Shown: piece after piece, positions 25,370 to 33,907 of the stretch
How positions within the stretch are numbered: position 1 is the first letter of the stretch
Layout: the number at the start of each line of letters is the position of its first letter
NCBI RefSeq assembly: GCF_047872805.1
Contig: NZ_JBLQUK010000003.1
Coordinates: 1-64,000 of the forward strand
DNA from: Erythrobacter sp047872805
GTDB lineage: Bacteria; Pseudomonadota; Alphaproteobacteria; Sphingomonadales; Sphingomonadaceae
DNA length: 64,000 nucleotides
Direction: 5' to 3'
Notes under the pieces: generated by a model
Database searches by the model: none
Told to the model about the DNA's origin: nothing
What the model saw: only the letters and a program-made list of their open reading frames with translations
Program-made: the position numbers and the translations under genes

Positions 25370-26977
25370 ATGACCGATAATGCACTGATCGAAACCGCGC
25401 GCAATTCCAAGGCCTGGCCTTTTCAGGAGGCGCAGCGTCTGGCCAAACGGTTGCGCGATGGAAAGGCAGATGGCGAGCCGGTGCTGTTCGAAACCGGATA
25501 CGGCCCATCGGGTCTGCCGCATATCGGCACGTTTCAGGAAGTGCTGCGAACCACGCTGGTGCGCCGTGCCTATGAAGCGCTGACCGGGCAGGCCACGCGG
25601 CTCGTCGCGTTTTCGGACGATATGGACGGGCTGCGCAAAGTGCCCGATAACGTGCCCAATCGGGAGATGCTAACTTCGCATCTGGGCAAGCCGCTGTCGC
25701 GGATACCCAATCCCTTTGGCACGCCCTATGATAGCTTTGCCGCGCATAACAACGCGATGCTGCGCGCGTTTCTCGATCAGTTCGGCTTTGATTATGAATT
25801 CGTGAGTTCGTCGGAGCGTTACAACAGCGGCGCGTTTGACGACGCGCTGCGCGGGGTGCTGACGCATTACGATGCGATCATGGACATCATGCTGCCGACC
25901 TTGGGCGAGGAGAGGCGCAAGACCTATTCGCCGGTGATGCCAGTATCGCCGACGACGGGCGCGGTGGTGCAAGTGCCGATTACGGTGGTCGATGCGGCGG
26001 CGGGCGTGATCCGTTTCACCGACGAGGACGGCAGCGTGGTCGAACAGAGCGCGCTGGGCGGCATGGCCAAATGCCAGTGGAAGGTCGATTGGGCGATGCG
26101 CTGGGTCGCACTGGGCGTCGATTATGAAATGTATGGCAAGGATTTGACCGACAGCGGCGTGCAGTCGGGCAAGATCGCGCGTGTGCTGGGCGGGAACAAG
26201 CCAGAGGGGCTGATTTACGAGCTGTTCCTGGATGCCAAGGGCGAGAAAATCAGCAAGTCCAAAGGCAATGGCCTGACGATTGACGAATGGCTGACCTATG
26301 GCAGCGAAGAAAGCCTGGGCTATTACATCTTCGCCAATCCCAAGAGCGCCAAGCAGCTTCACGCCGGGGTGATCCCCAAGGCGATCGACGATTACTGGCA
26401 GTTTCGCGGGGCGCTGGCTGAACAATCGCTCGACAAGCAGTTGGGCAATCCAGTGTGGCATTTGCTGCGTGCGAATGAGCGCCTTTCGGGGCCCGAAGCG
26501 CCGGGTGCGGGGGATACGCTGGCGGTGCCTTACAGCCTGCTGCTCAACCTCGTCAGCGTGTTGGGGCTGGAGGCGACGCAGGCCAACCTTGCCGAATATG
26601 TGGCGAGCTACACCGGCGCGGCGGTCACCGATCCGGCTCTGCTGCGGCTGATCGAATGCGCGGTGAATTACAACCGCGATTTTCTGGCTCCGACGCTGTC
26701 CAAGCGCGCGCCGCAGGGCGGGGAAGTGTTGGCCCTGACTGAACTCGACACGCAGCTTGCTGCCGCTCCGCCTCAGGCCGATGCCGAGGTGCTGCAAACG
26801 ATGGTCTATGAAATCGGCAAGCGCGAGGAATATGGGTTCGAATCGCTGCGCGACTGGTTCCGCGCGCTTTACGAAACGTTGCTGGGCAGCGAACAGGGCC
26901 CGCGTATGGGCAGTTTCATTGCGCTTTACGGAGTGGAACCGACGCGCAAACTGATCGCGGAGGCGCTGGCAAGGTGA
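25370..26977 (+). CDS. lysK: Lysyl-tRNA synthetase, class I
   Basis: 535 residues from the ATG at 25370; an in-frame non-ATG frame upstream runs through the hairpin region and is not used. Class I LysRS charges tRNA-Lys and is the form used by most alphaproteobacteria and archaea. Rossmann signatures: HIGH-like PHIGT at residues 50-54 (in GYGPSGLPHIGTF) and KMSKS-like KISKS at 293-297. Also WRVDW-type KWKVDWAMRWVALGVDYEMYGKD (quoted in two parts in the protein), and a C-terminal alpha-helical anticodon domain ending YGVEPTRKLIAEAL. Length is normal. No class II lysS is seen here. Confidence 0.96.
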   Translation: MTDNALIETARNSKAWPFQEAQRLAKRLRDGKADGEPVLFETGYGPSGLPHIGTFQEVLRTTLVRRAYEALTGQATRLVAFSDDMDGLRKVPDNVPNREMLTSHLGKPLSRIPNPFGTPYDSFAAHNNAMLRAFLDQFGFDYEFVSSSERYNSGAFDDALRGVLTHYDAIMDIMLPTLGEERRKTYSPVMPVSPTTGAVVQVPITVVDAAAGVIRFTDEDGSVVEQSALGGMAKCQWKVDWAMRWVALGVDYEMYGKDLTDSGVQSGKIARVLGGNKPEGLIYELFLDAKGEKISKSKGNGLTIDEWLTYGSEESLGYYIFANPKSAKQLHAGVIPKAIDDYWQFRGALAEQSLDKQLGNPVWHLLRANERLSGPEAPGAGDTLAVPYSLLLNLVSVLGLEATQANLAEYVASYTGAAVTDPALLRLIECAVNYNRDFLAPTLSKRAPQGGEVLALTELDTQLAAAPPQADAEVLQTMVYEIGKREEYGFESLRDWFRALYETLLGSEQGPRMGSFIALYGVEPTRKLIAEALAR

Positions 26978-27025
26978 CGGATTTGCGCAACCCTGTCCGT
27001 GGGCGCGCAATTCAATACCATCTTC

Positions 27026-27694
27026 CTACTTCCACGCCCGCGTGCGATACCATTTGGTGATGATGTATTTGGCACCTTTCACCACCGGGGTTCCGGCGTG
27101 CATCGTGCCTTCGTTGGGGCGGCCATCGGGCAGGGCGTTGTTCCAGATCAGCAGCACGCCGGGCCGGGGTTTGATCATGATGCCGATTTCGGTGAAATGC
27201 GTCTCGCCGCCTTCTTCGACATCGTTGAGGAAAGCCATGGTTGTCCAACTGCGCTGACCGCCGCGTTTGCGTTCGTCGAGCCAGTATTTTTCGGTGGTGT
27301 AGAACCAGTCATTGTGCGGTTTGAATTGTTGACCCGGCAGGTAACGCTGGCCCTGAATCGCCTCTCCCACGACGGACGGCAGGCCCAGCAGGTCATCAAT
27401 CCGCCGCCCGATCCCTTTGACAAAGCTGTCATGCGGGTCGAGATCGCCAGAATAGGAAGTGCGAAACCCGCTGTCATAGCCAATTTCGTGCAAAGAGGAT
27501 GGCCGCGCGGTTTGATCGACCATCAGGCACAATCTTTCGCATTCGGCGGCGCTCAGAAATCCGCCGACTGCGAAAACTTCGGCCTTGTCGGTTTCGATGC
27601 GGTAAATTTCAGGGTCCGCGGAAAGGCGCTCGCGCACGATTTTGCCTACGCGGCACAGTGCATCCTGATCGGGAACAGCGGCGGTCTTTGTCAT
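27026..27694 (-). CDS. 2-oxoglutarate/Fe(II) oxygenase, prolyl-4-hydroxylase-like
   Basis: 222 residues from the ATG at 27694; 18 further open codons upstream overlap the terminator of the next gene and are unlikely. Double-stranded beta-helix dioxygenase: iron ligands H127 and D129 in FKPHNDWF and H199 in GTMHAGTPV, with K209 (GAKYIITKWY) as 2-oxoglutarate anchor. The whole C-terminal half follows the P4Hc pattern (RYLPGQQFKPHNDWF; FLNDVEEGGETHF). Bacterial homologues hydroxylate proline in proteins or free amino acids; substrate unknown here. Cytoplasmic, no signal peptide. Convergent with lysK, 48 nt apart. Confidence 0.92.
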   Translation of the reverse strand: MTKTAAVPDQDALCRVGKIVRERLSADPEIYRIETDKAEVFAVGGFLSAAECERLCLMVDQTARPSSLHEIGYDSGFRTSYSGDLDPHDSFVKGIGRRIDDLLGLPSVVGEAIQGQRYLPGQQFKPHNDWFYTTEKYWLDERKRGGQRSWTTMAFLNDVEEGGETHFTEIGIMIKPRPGVLLIWNNALPDGRPNEGTMHAGTPVVKGAKYIITKWYRTRAWK

Positions 27695-27741
27695 GGCCCG
27701 ATGATTAGCAAGCAAGCGCGCTGGTGCAAGCCCGCTCGCAT

Positions 27742-27777
27742 GAAACAAAGCCCCCGCCGGATTGCTCGGGCGGGGGC
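27742..27777 (-). terminator. Intrinsic terminator of the RcnB-like gene
   Basis: On the minus strand GCCCCCGCC (27777-27769) pairs perfectly with GGCGGGGGC (27758-27750) around a 10-nt loop, followed by TTTGTTTC (27749-27742). A GC-rich 9-bp stem plus T-rich tail, 28 nt past the stop at 27805. Confidence 0.88.
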
Positions 27778-27804
27778 CAATGTGTTCCGATCGGGATCGG
27801 CGGC

Positions 27805-28893
27805 TTACCAGAAGAAGTCGTGGATCACGTCAACCACTTCGCCGGTGTAGATGTCGACCAGCACCACATCGTCATAATACCGCACCCAGCGATAGGGGCC
27901 ATAGACCTCTGGCAGGCGATAGGACCACGGATCGTTGATGTAATAACGCGAGCTGAAAAACAGGCTGTCGAGATAAAAGCCGATGCTCAGACGGTTATAG
28001 TAATGAGAACGATACGGTGCGTAATAGCGGCCCAGACGAAAGACGTTGCGATTGGACTGGCGATAGTCGCGCCAGCCGTAACGGCGATCCGAACGCCAGG
28101 CTTGCCGGTTCCAGCGGCGATGGTCGCGGTATTCCGAACGCCGTCCGTCACGGTAGCCTGAACGATAGCCGTCGCGGCGAAATTCGCGGTTTTCGGCCCG
28201 GTCGCGGCGGTTATCGATCCGCCGATCAACGCGCCGATCGACGCGCTGTTCAATCCTGCGGTCCTGCCGCTGGTCAAAACGGCGATCTTCGCGCGGTTCA
28301 TACCGGCGTTCATCGCGCCGTTCAAAATTGCGGCCGCTGCGCTGATCGAAACGGCGATCCTGACGCTGGTCAATCCGGCCAGCCCTGTTATCGCCGCGCC
28401 GTTCGATATTGTCTGCGCGGCGCTCGCCCCGGTTCTCAATCTGATTGGCGCGGCGTTCGCTGCGGCGGTCAACCTGATTGGCGGCGCGGTCGCGGCCTTG
28501 ACGGTCAAACTGCTGTGCGCGGCGGTCGCCCCGGCGCTCGACATTGTCGGCGCGGTTATCACTACGCCGCTCAACATTTTGAGCGCGGCGTTCGCTGCGG
28601 CGGTCTACCCGCTGGTCGCGCGGTTGCCGTTGGACCTGCTGTGGTTGTGCCTCTTGGCGCGCTTCGCTGCGCCGCTGAGCTTGTTGCCCGCGATTTTGGC
28701 GAGCCTGATCGCGCGCCACTTGCCGTTCGGCGCGGCGCACCACGCGCTCCTGAGCGCGCCGATCGGGCCGGGCTTGCTGCGTTTCGGCATTCACGGAAGT
28801 GGCCGCCTGAACCGCTTCTGGTGGTGCGACAAAGGAAAGGGCAAGCGCTATGGCGGAAACCGCACCACCCTTTAGAAACAAGGTAATATCCAT
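27805..28893 (-). CDS. Arg-rich secreted protein with C-terminal RcnB-like domain
   Basis: 362 residues from the ATG at 28893, chosen for the strong TTGGAGGC upstream. A signal peptide (GGAVSAIALALSFVAPPEAVQA) precedes about 200 residues of low-complexity Arg/Gln/Asp/Asn sequence with heptad-like units such as QVDRRSERRANQIENRGERR. A C-terminal ~100-residue RcnB-type domain then starts near LGRYYAPYR and ends YGPYRWVRYYDDVVLVDIYT plus GEVVDVIHDFFW. RcnB in E. coli is a periplasmic protein that tunes nickel/cobalt efflux; many alphaproteobacterial RcnB-domain proteins have no known function. The basic linker is far longer than in RcnB (~110 residues in total) and could bind polyanions. Strong start site and own terminator indicate a monocistronic unit. 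Confidence 0.85.
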   Translation of the reverse strand: MDITLFLKGGAVSAIALALSFVAPPEAVQAATSVNAETQQARPDRRAQERVVRRAERQVARDQARQNRGQQAQRRSEARQEAQPQQVQRQPRDQRVDRRSERRAQNVERRSDNRADNVERRGDRRAQQFDRQGRDRAANQVDRRSERRANQIENRGERRADNIERRGDNRAGRIDQRQDRRFDQRSGRNFERRDERRYEPREDRRFDQRQDRRIEQRVDRRVDRRIDNRRDRAENREFRRDGYRSGYRDGRRSEYRDHRRWNRQAWRSDRRYGWRDYRQSNRNVFRLGRYYAPYRSHYYNRLSIGFYLDSLFFSSRYYINDPWSYRLPEVYGPYRWVRYYDDVVLVDIYTGEVVDVIHDFFW

Positions 28894-29081
28894 GAGATGC
28901 CTCCAATGTTGCCGCTCCACCACCTACGGCCTGATTGATGTTGGTTGCTACGCTTCCAACTTACCTTGGTTTATCTGCGAGTCGCTGACCGCGACCTTAA
29001 CCACTCGTTGAGGCTTTCGTTCATGTTGAAGGCTAATTTACTTAACATCTTGACCAGCGCCGGCGATGTCGCAAATGGCGG

Positions 29082-29666
29082 GTGATGTTTGAATCGCTGG
29101 AAAAAGTGCAGATCGACCTGGTCGAGCGGTTGGCCGGTGCGGCAAAGGATCGCAAGTCGCCGATGCATGTGCCGACCGTCGTCACCAGCGATGTCGATGC
29201 GCGGATCATGGTGCTGCGCGCGTTTGACAGCGCCGCATGGACTTTGCGCTTTCACACCGACACTCGCGCGCCAAAGGTAGCCGCGATCCGCCGCGATCCC
29301 CGGATGGCGGTGCTGCTTTATGATCAGCGCGCAAAGGTCCAGATCCGCGTGCGCGGGCAAGGCCGTATCCTGTGCGGCGATCCAATTGTCGATGCTGCAT
29401 GGGCGGCGTCGGATAATTTCGCGCGCCGCTGTTATCTGGGTGACGGGCCGGGCACCCCCTCCGACACGCCGACTTCCGGTCTGCCGCCCGAGTTCGAGGG
29501 TGTGGAGCCGACCGACGCACAGCTTGTCCCGGCGCGGGCGAATTTCGCGGTTTTGCTGGTTGAGATCGAGGAAATCGACTGGTTCTACCTCGCGCATACC
29601 GGCCATGTGCGTGCCCGGTTTGAACGTGACGGCGGAGCGTGGCAGGGGAGTTGGGTGTCGCCCTAG
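29082..29666 (+). CDS. Pyridoxamine 5'-phosphate oxidase-like flavin-binding protein
   Basis: 194 residues; GTG at 29082 or ATG at 29085. Split-barrel fold: KSPMHVPTVVTSDVDARIMV, LRAFDSAAWTLRFHTDTRAP (R-x(5)-FYTNTxSRK-like FMN contact), RMAVLLYDQRAKVQIRVRGQ and the C-terminal RFERDGGAW-QGSWVSP. It resembles the Alr4036-type PNPOx relatives that bind FMN but lack proof of PNP oxidation. Length and the W near the C terminus fit that group. Its TAG is shared in a CTAG with the TAG of the convergent GGDEF-like gene. Cytoplasmic; reaction unknown. Confidence 0.85.
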   Translation: MMFESLEKVQIDLVERLAGAAKDRKSPMHVPTVVTSDVDARIMVLRAFDSAAWTLRFHTDTRAPKVAAIRRDPRMAVLLYDQRAKVQIRVRGQGRILCGDPIVDAAWAASDNFARRCYLGDGPGTPSDTPTSGLPPEFEGVEPTDAQLVPARANFAVLLVEIEEIDWFYLAHTGHVRARFERDGGAWQGSWVSP

Positions 29667-30343
29667 GCGGCCTTGTTCTCAGGATTGGGTTCAACCGGGG
29701 CGGGCAGCAGAATGATCTCTTCCCACTCGCTGGCGGTAATAATCTGATTTTCTCCCGAATTCTGTGCGGCAGTCAGCGCGGCATCGGCGCGCGCACGCCA
29801 TTGCGTTTCGCTCTCCCCCAGCCGCCGCGCGGCAACACCAAAGCTGGCGGTCAGGCGTATTCCATCACCGATGCCAAGAACTTTGGTCCGGGAAAGTGTC
29901 TTGAGCAGCCGTTTAGCGATTCTGCTCGCCTCCGCCTCGGATGCACCGTCGGCAAGGATTGTAAAGGAGCCTTCGCTGTCTGTATCGGTTGCCCCGACCA
30001 CCATATCGCTCTTGCGCACCCCGGCGCGCATGACCTGTGCAACCTGACGCACTGCATCGGCGCGGATTTCTGGCCCCCATAGCGTCCGCACCTGCCTAAG
30101 ATTGTCGATCTGTCCGTGCAGGATCGCCCCGCGCGGTTTGAAAGGTGTGGTTCGCCGCTCGGTTTCTTCGATCTCGGCTGCGAACCGGGCGGGAGCAAAG
30201 AAGCCCGAAAGCGGATCAACCGGCTTGCGCAAACCGCTGCCTGATCGCAGCGCAAATAAGGTCAGTGCCCCGGTGATCGCAATTGCCAAAATCAGCGCGG
30301 TCGCCGGATCACTGAAACTTGCCTGCTCGATCCCCTGCACCAT
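29663..30343 (-). CDS. Membrane-anchored degenerate GGDEF-domain protein
   Basis: 226 residues: short N terminus, one membrane helix (ATALILAIAITGALTLFAL, residues 14-32), then a GGDEF-fold domain. Recognisable fold elements: DPLSGFFAPARFAAEI (equivalent of the D-x-L-T-G-L-x-N-R start), ILHGQIDNLRQVRTLWG and LTASFGVAARRLGESETQWR followed by ADAALTAAQNSGENQI (Y-x-A-K-x-x-G-R-N equivalent). The signature loop GGDEF is replaced by SEGSF in VVGATDTDSEGSFTILAD, so cyclic-di-GMP synthesis is unlikely. It may bind GTP or c-di-GMP or act by dimerisation. Located downstream-facing to the PNPOx-like gene with overlapping stops. Confidence 0.85.
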   Translation of the reverse strand: MVQGIEQASFSDPATALILAIAITGALTLFALRSGSGLRKPVDPLSGFFAPARFAAEIEETERRTTPFKPRGAILHGQIDNLRQVRTLWGPEIRADAVRQVAQVMRAGVRKSDMVVGATDTDSEGSFTILADGASEAEASRIAKRLLKTLSRTKVLGIGDGIRLTASFGVAARRLGESETQWRARADAALTAAQNSGENQIITASEWEEIILLPAPVEPNPENKAA

Positions 30344-30409
30344 GGCTGCCCCTCTTGTGCTCTACGGCCAAGGGGTTTGCCCGATGCACAGTTAAGGGAG
30401 CGTAAAGTG

Positions 30410-30446
30410 AAAAGGGGTGCCGCCGTGCAATACTCCGCCGCACCCC
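30410..30446 (-). terminator. Candidate intrinsic terminator of ettA
   Basis: On the minus strand GGGGTGC (30446-30440) pairs with GCACCCC (30420-30414) across a 19-nt loop and is followed by TTTTC (30413-30409), 9 nt past the ettA stop. The stem is short for the loop size. Confidence 0.5.
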
Positions 30447-30454
30447 AGTTTACG

Positions 30455-32128
30455 TCACCGCGTCAGCTTCTTGTATGCAAGCCGCGTCGGACGATCGGCT
30501 GCATCACCGAGCCTGCGCCGTTTGTCTTCTTCGTAGCTTTCAAAATTGCCTTCGAACCACTCGACGTGGCTGTTGCCTTCGAACGCGAGGATGTGCGTCG
30601 CCAGGCGGTCGAGGAAAAAGCGGTCGTGCGAGATAACCACCGCGCAGCCGGCGAAGTTCTCGATCGCATCTTCCAGCGCGCCAAGAGTTTCGACGTCGAG
30701 ATCGTTGGTCGGCTCATCGAGCAGCAGCACGTTGCCGCCTTGCTTGAGCATCTTAGCCATATGCACTCGGTTGCGTTCACCCCCGGACAGCTTGCCCACG
30801 TTTTTCTGTTGATCCGCACCTTTGAAATTGAACGCCCCGACATAGGCGCGAGTGGAGGCATCATGGCCGTTAACCTGCATGTAATCGAGACCGTCGGAGA
30901 TTTCCTCCCACACGTTATTCTTGGGATTCAGGTCGTCGCGCGATTGGTCGACATAGCCCAGATGCACGGTCTCGCCAATTTCGATGGTGCCGCTGTCAGG
31001 CGTTTCCTGACCGGTTATCATTCGGAACAGCGTTGATTTGCCCGCGCCATTGGGGCCGATTACGCCGACGATCCCGCCTGGCGGCAGCATGAAAGAGAGG
31101 TTTTCGAACAAGAGCTTGTCGCCATAAGCCTTGGTGAGGTTCTTGGCCTCGATCACCTTGCCGCCAAGTCGTTCGGGGACCTGAATGACGATCTGCGCCT
31201 TGCCCGGAGAGCGGCCAGCCTGTGCGTCCTGCAATTCTTCGAACTTGCGCACGCGGGCCTTGGATTTGGTCTGACGCGCGGCGGGGGTCTGCCGGATCCA
31301 TTCCAGTTCGCGTTGCAGCGCCTTTTGCTTGCCGCTTTCCTCGCGGCTTTCCTGTTCCAGCCGCTTTGCCTTCTTTTCAAGATAGGTCGAATAATTGCCT
31401 TCGTAGGGGTAATACGTGCCCCGGTCGAGTTCGAGGATCCACCCCACGACATTATCAAGAAAGTAGCGATCGTGGGTGATCATCAGCACCGCGCCCGCAT
31501 ATTCCTTGAGGTGGTTTTCGAGCCATTCGACGCTTTCCGCATCGAGGTGGTTGGTCGGTTCATCGAGCAGCAGGATCGAGGGCTTCTGGATCAGCAGCCG
31601 GGTCAGTGCCACGCGGCGCTTTTCCCCGCCAGACAGGCTTTCCACGCCCATGTCCGAAGGAGGGCAACGCAAAGCCTCCATCGCGATTTCAAGTTGATTG
31701 TCGAGCGTCCAGCCATCCACCGCGTCAATCTTGGTCTGCAACTCGCTCATCTCATCGCCGAGCTTTTCAAAATCGGCGTCAGGTTCGGCCATTTCAGCGG
31801 AGATGGCGTTGAACCGGTCAACCAGATCGGCGATTTCGCGCGCGCCATCCTTGACGTTTTCGAGCACGGTCTTGCTGGTGTCGAGTTCAGGTTCCTGCGG
31901 CAGATAGCCGACGGTGATGTGTTCCCCCGGCCAAGCTTCGCCGGTGAAATCCTTATCGATCCCGGCCATGATCTTCATCAGCGTCGATTTGCCCGCGCCA
32001 TTGGGGCCGACAATGCCGATCTTCGCGCCTTGGTAAAATTGCAGATTGATGTCGGACAGCACTGGCTTGGGTGCTCCGGGAAAAGTCTTGGTCATGCCTT
32101 TCATGACAAAGGCGTATTGCGCGGCCAT
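30455..32128 (-). CDS. ettA: Energy-dependent translational throttle protein EttA (ABC-F)
   Basis: 557 residues from the ATG at 32128 (AAAGGA upstream); the frame extends 28 codons further without support. EttA binds the ribosomal E site and couples the ATP/ADP ratio to the first peptide bond. Two ABC domains: Walker A GPNGAGKSTLMK and GPNGAGKSTLFR, signature LSGGEKRRVALTRLL and LSGGERNRVHMAKML, Walker B LLLDEPTNHLD and LLLDEPTNDLD. Between them lies the charged linker (KKAKRLEQESREESGKQKAL) and the arm of the EttA subclass. N terminus AAQYAFVMKGMTKTFPG is typical. No signal or membrane segment. Confidence 0.96.
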   Translation of the reverse strand: MAAQYAFVMKGMTKTFPGAPKPVLSDINLQFYQGAKIGIVGPNGAGKSTLMKIMAGIDKDFTGEAWPGEHITVGYLPQEPELDTSKTVLENVKDGAREIADLVDRFNAISAEMAEPDADFEKLGDEMSELQTKIDAVDGWTLDNQLEIAMEALRCPPSDMGVESLSGGEKRRVALTRLLIQKPSILLLDEPTNHLDAESVEWLENHLKEYAGAVLMITHDRYFLDNVVGWILELDRGTYYPYEGNYSTYLEKKAKRLEQESREESGKQKALQRELEWIRQTPAARQTKSKARVRKFEELQDAQAGRSPGKAQIVIQVPERLGGKVIEAKNLTKAYGDKLLFENLSFMLPPGGIVGVIGPNGAGKSTLFRMITGQETPDSGTIEIGETVHLGYVDQSRDDLNPKNNVWEEISDGLDYMQVNGHDASTRAYVGAFNFKGADQQKNVGKLSGGERNRVHMAKMLKQGGNVLLLDEPTNDLDVETLGALEDAIENFAGCAVVISHDRFFLDRLATHILAFEGNSHVEWFEGNFESYEEDKRRRLGDAADRPTRLAYKKLTR

Positions 32129-32242
32129 GGGGTCGTCCTTTGGATCGAGAGAAATGCTGGAATGTTCAGCCGCCCAGATAGGCGGCACAATGGGGTAGGG
32201 CAAGCTGGACATACTCGCATCGCGGCGATAGCGCTTGGGGTG

Positions 32243-33691
32243 ATGAAACAGACCCTTTTCGGTGCCACCGCACTTGCCGCCCTTTGCCTCACCGCCCCGC
32301 TAGCCGCTGATGGGCATGGCCACGCGACCACATTGGAAGAGGCGGCAACGCACGCGCTTGCATCGGACACTTATGCTTGGGATTTCGTCGAAGGAATCAC
32401 CACCGAAGTCGGTCCGCGGCAGGCCGGGACCGAGGCAGAGGCGCGGGGCCGCGCATGGGCAATGGCTTGGTTGAACGCACACGGCTTTGCCAATGTTGCG
32501 GATGAGCCGTTCGAGATGGAAACATGGGTACCGGGCGATCTTCATCGCGCCGAAATCACCAGCCCGTTTCCGCAGCCGCTTGTGATCCAACCGCTGGGCG
32601 GCAGCGCTTCGACCGGGCCGGACGGGATCATTGCCGAGGTCGTGATGTTCGAAAGCGTCGCTGCTCTACGAGCGGCGCCAGCGGACAGCCTGACGGGCAA
32701 GATCGCCTATATCTCGCATGCGATGACCCCGACACAGGACGGATCGCAATATGGCTTTGCCGGACCGGCGCGCTGGATCGGCGCGGAACTGGCCAAGCAA
32801 AAGGGCGCGGTCGCTACCGTGATCAAATCGGTCGGCACCGATTATCACCGCAACCCGCATACCGGGGGCACGACCTTTCGCCGTGCCGATGGCTCCACCG
32901 ATGTCGGACGCCCGGTCCCTACCCCGGCAGGCGCACTGTCGCTGCCCGATGCGGCCAATCTGGAACGGATGTTCGAACGCGCGAATGGCCGCCCGATCAT
33001 GATGAAGCTGACACTGACCCCGGAAAATCTCGGCACCACGGTCAGCGGTAATGTCGTGGGCGAGATTGTTGGCCGCAATCCCGCCCTCCCGCCGGTATTG
33101 CTCGCCTGCCATATTGACAGTTGGTGGAATGCGCCGGGCGCTTTTGACGACGGGGCGGGATGCGGAATCATCGCAGCGGCTGCTCTCAATGTGCAGAAAT
33201 CTGGCCAACCGCTGCGCACCATTCGTGTACTGTTTGCAGGGGCAGAGGAAGTCGGCCTGTTCGGATCATCCGCCTATAGCGCGGCGCATATCGATGAACC
33301 CATCGGCGTCGGGCTGGAAAGCGATTTCGGGGCAGATCGCATCTGGCGTTTCGAAAGCAATTTCCGCGAGAGCAATGCGGATTTGCACGGCCGCATTGCC
33401 GCTGCGGTGGCGCGGTTTGGCGTGGCAAATTCTTCCAATGTCGCCAGCGGCGGGGCGGATCTGAACATCGTCAGGGATCAGGGCGGGGCGATCATCGATC
33501 TGCAACAGGACGGGACCCGATATTTCGATCTGCACCACACCCCTGACGACACACTCGACAAGATTGATCCGGTGCAATTGCGCCAGAATGTTGCGGTGTG
33601 GACGCAGGTGGTCGGCATCCTCGCCAACGAAAGCCGGTCGATCCAGACCGGCGCGCCGTTGCCCAGTGCCCCGGCGACGATGGAAAACTGA
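32243..33691 (+). CDS. Secreted M28-family metallopeptidase
   Basis: 482 residues from the ATG at 32243 (TTGGGG upstream); the long open frame before it is antisense to ettA. Signal peptide TLFGATALAALCLTAPLAAD. A PA-type insert spans about residues 120-230, followed by the M28 zinc core: LACHIDSWWNAPGAFDDGAG (His and Asp ligands), RVLFAGAEEVGLFGSSAYS (catalytic Glu and Glu ligand), ESDFGADR (Asp), and FDLHHTPDDTLDKIDP (terminal His). All five metal ligands are present. It is probably a periplasmic or extracellular aminopeptidase; carboxypeptidase Q-like enzymes share this layout. Divergent from ettA. Confidence 0.93.
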   Translation: MKQTLFGATALAALCLTAPLAADGHGHATTLEEAATHALASDTYAWDFVEGITTEVGPRQAGTEAEARGRAWAMAWLNAHGFANVADEPFEMETWVPGDLHRAEITSPFPQPLVIQPLGGSASTGPDGIIAEVVMFESVAALRAAPADSLTGKIAYISHAMTPTQDGSQYGFAGPARWIGAELAKQKGAVATVIKSVGTDYHRNPHTGGTTFRRADGSTDVGRPVPTPAGALSLPDAANLERMFERANGRPIMMKLTLTPENLGTTVSGNVVGEIVGRNPALPPVLLACHIDSWWNAPGAFDDGAGCGIIAAAALNVQKSGQPLRTIRVLFAGAEEVGLFGSSAYSAAHIDEPIGVGLESDFGADRIWRFESNFRESNADLHGRIAAAVARFGVANSSNVASGGADLNIVRDQGGAIIDLQQDGTRYFDLHHTPDDTLDKIDPVQLRQNVAVWTQVVGILANESRSIQTGAPLPSAPATMEN

Positions 33692-33907
33692 GGCGCGCGG
33701 TTCGCCGTTCGAATTGGTCGCTTAGCGGTCAATCAAAAGCCAGAAAAGCGACCTTGAACTGACTCGCCTTCGTCGCGCGCGTGACACTCCAGCATTGCAA
33801 AGGGGCCGGGCCAATTCGCGCGCCTGGTTGCTGTATCAAGGGGCCCTGTCTTGCCCCGCCATTCAGCCTGCTCTGGCGCGCTCAACCCATGTGCGGGAGC
33901 GTGTGCT

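Noticed and set aside
26983..27010. TTGCGC/GCGCAA dyad after lysK as a terminator
   Set aside because: Six-base stem with a 16-nt loop and no T-run; too weak to list.
28017..28886. Long plus-strand frames opposite the Arg-rich RcnB-like gene
   Set aside because: Arise from the repetitive arginine codons; the minus strand has the ribosome site, signal peptide, RcnB domain and terminator.
31313..32242. In-frame extension upstream of the M28 peptidase
   Set aside because: It is antisense to ettA and would bury the peptidase's signal peptide.
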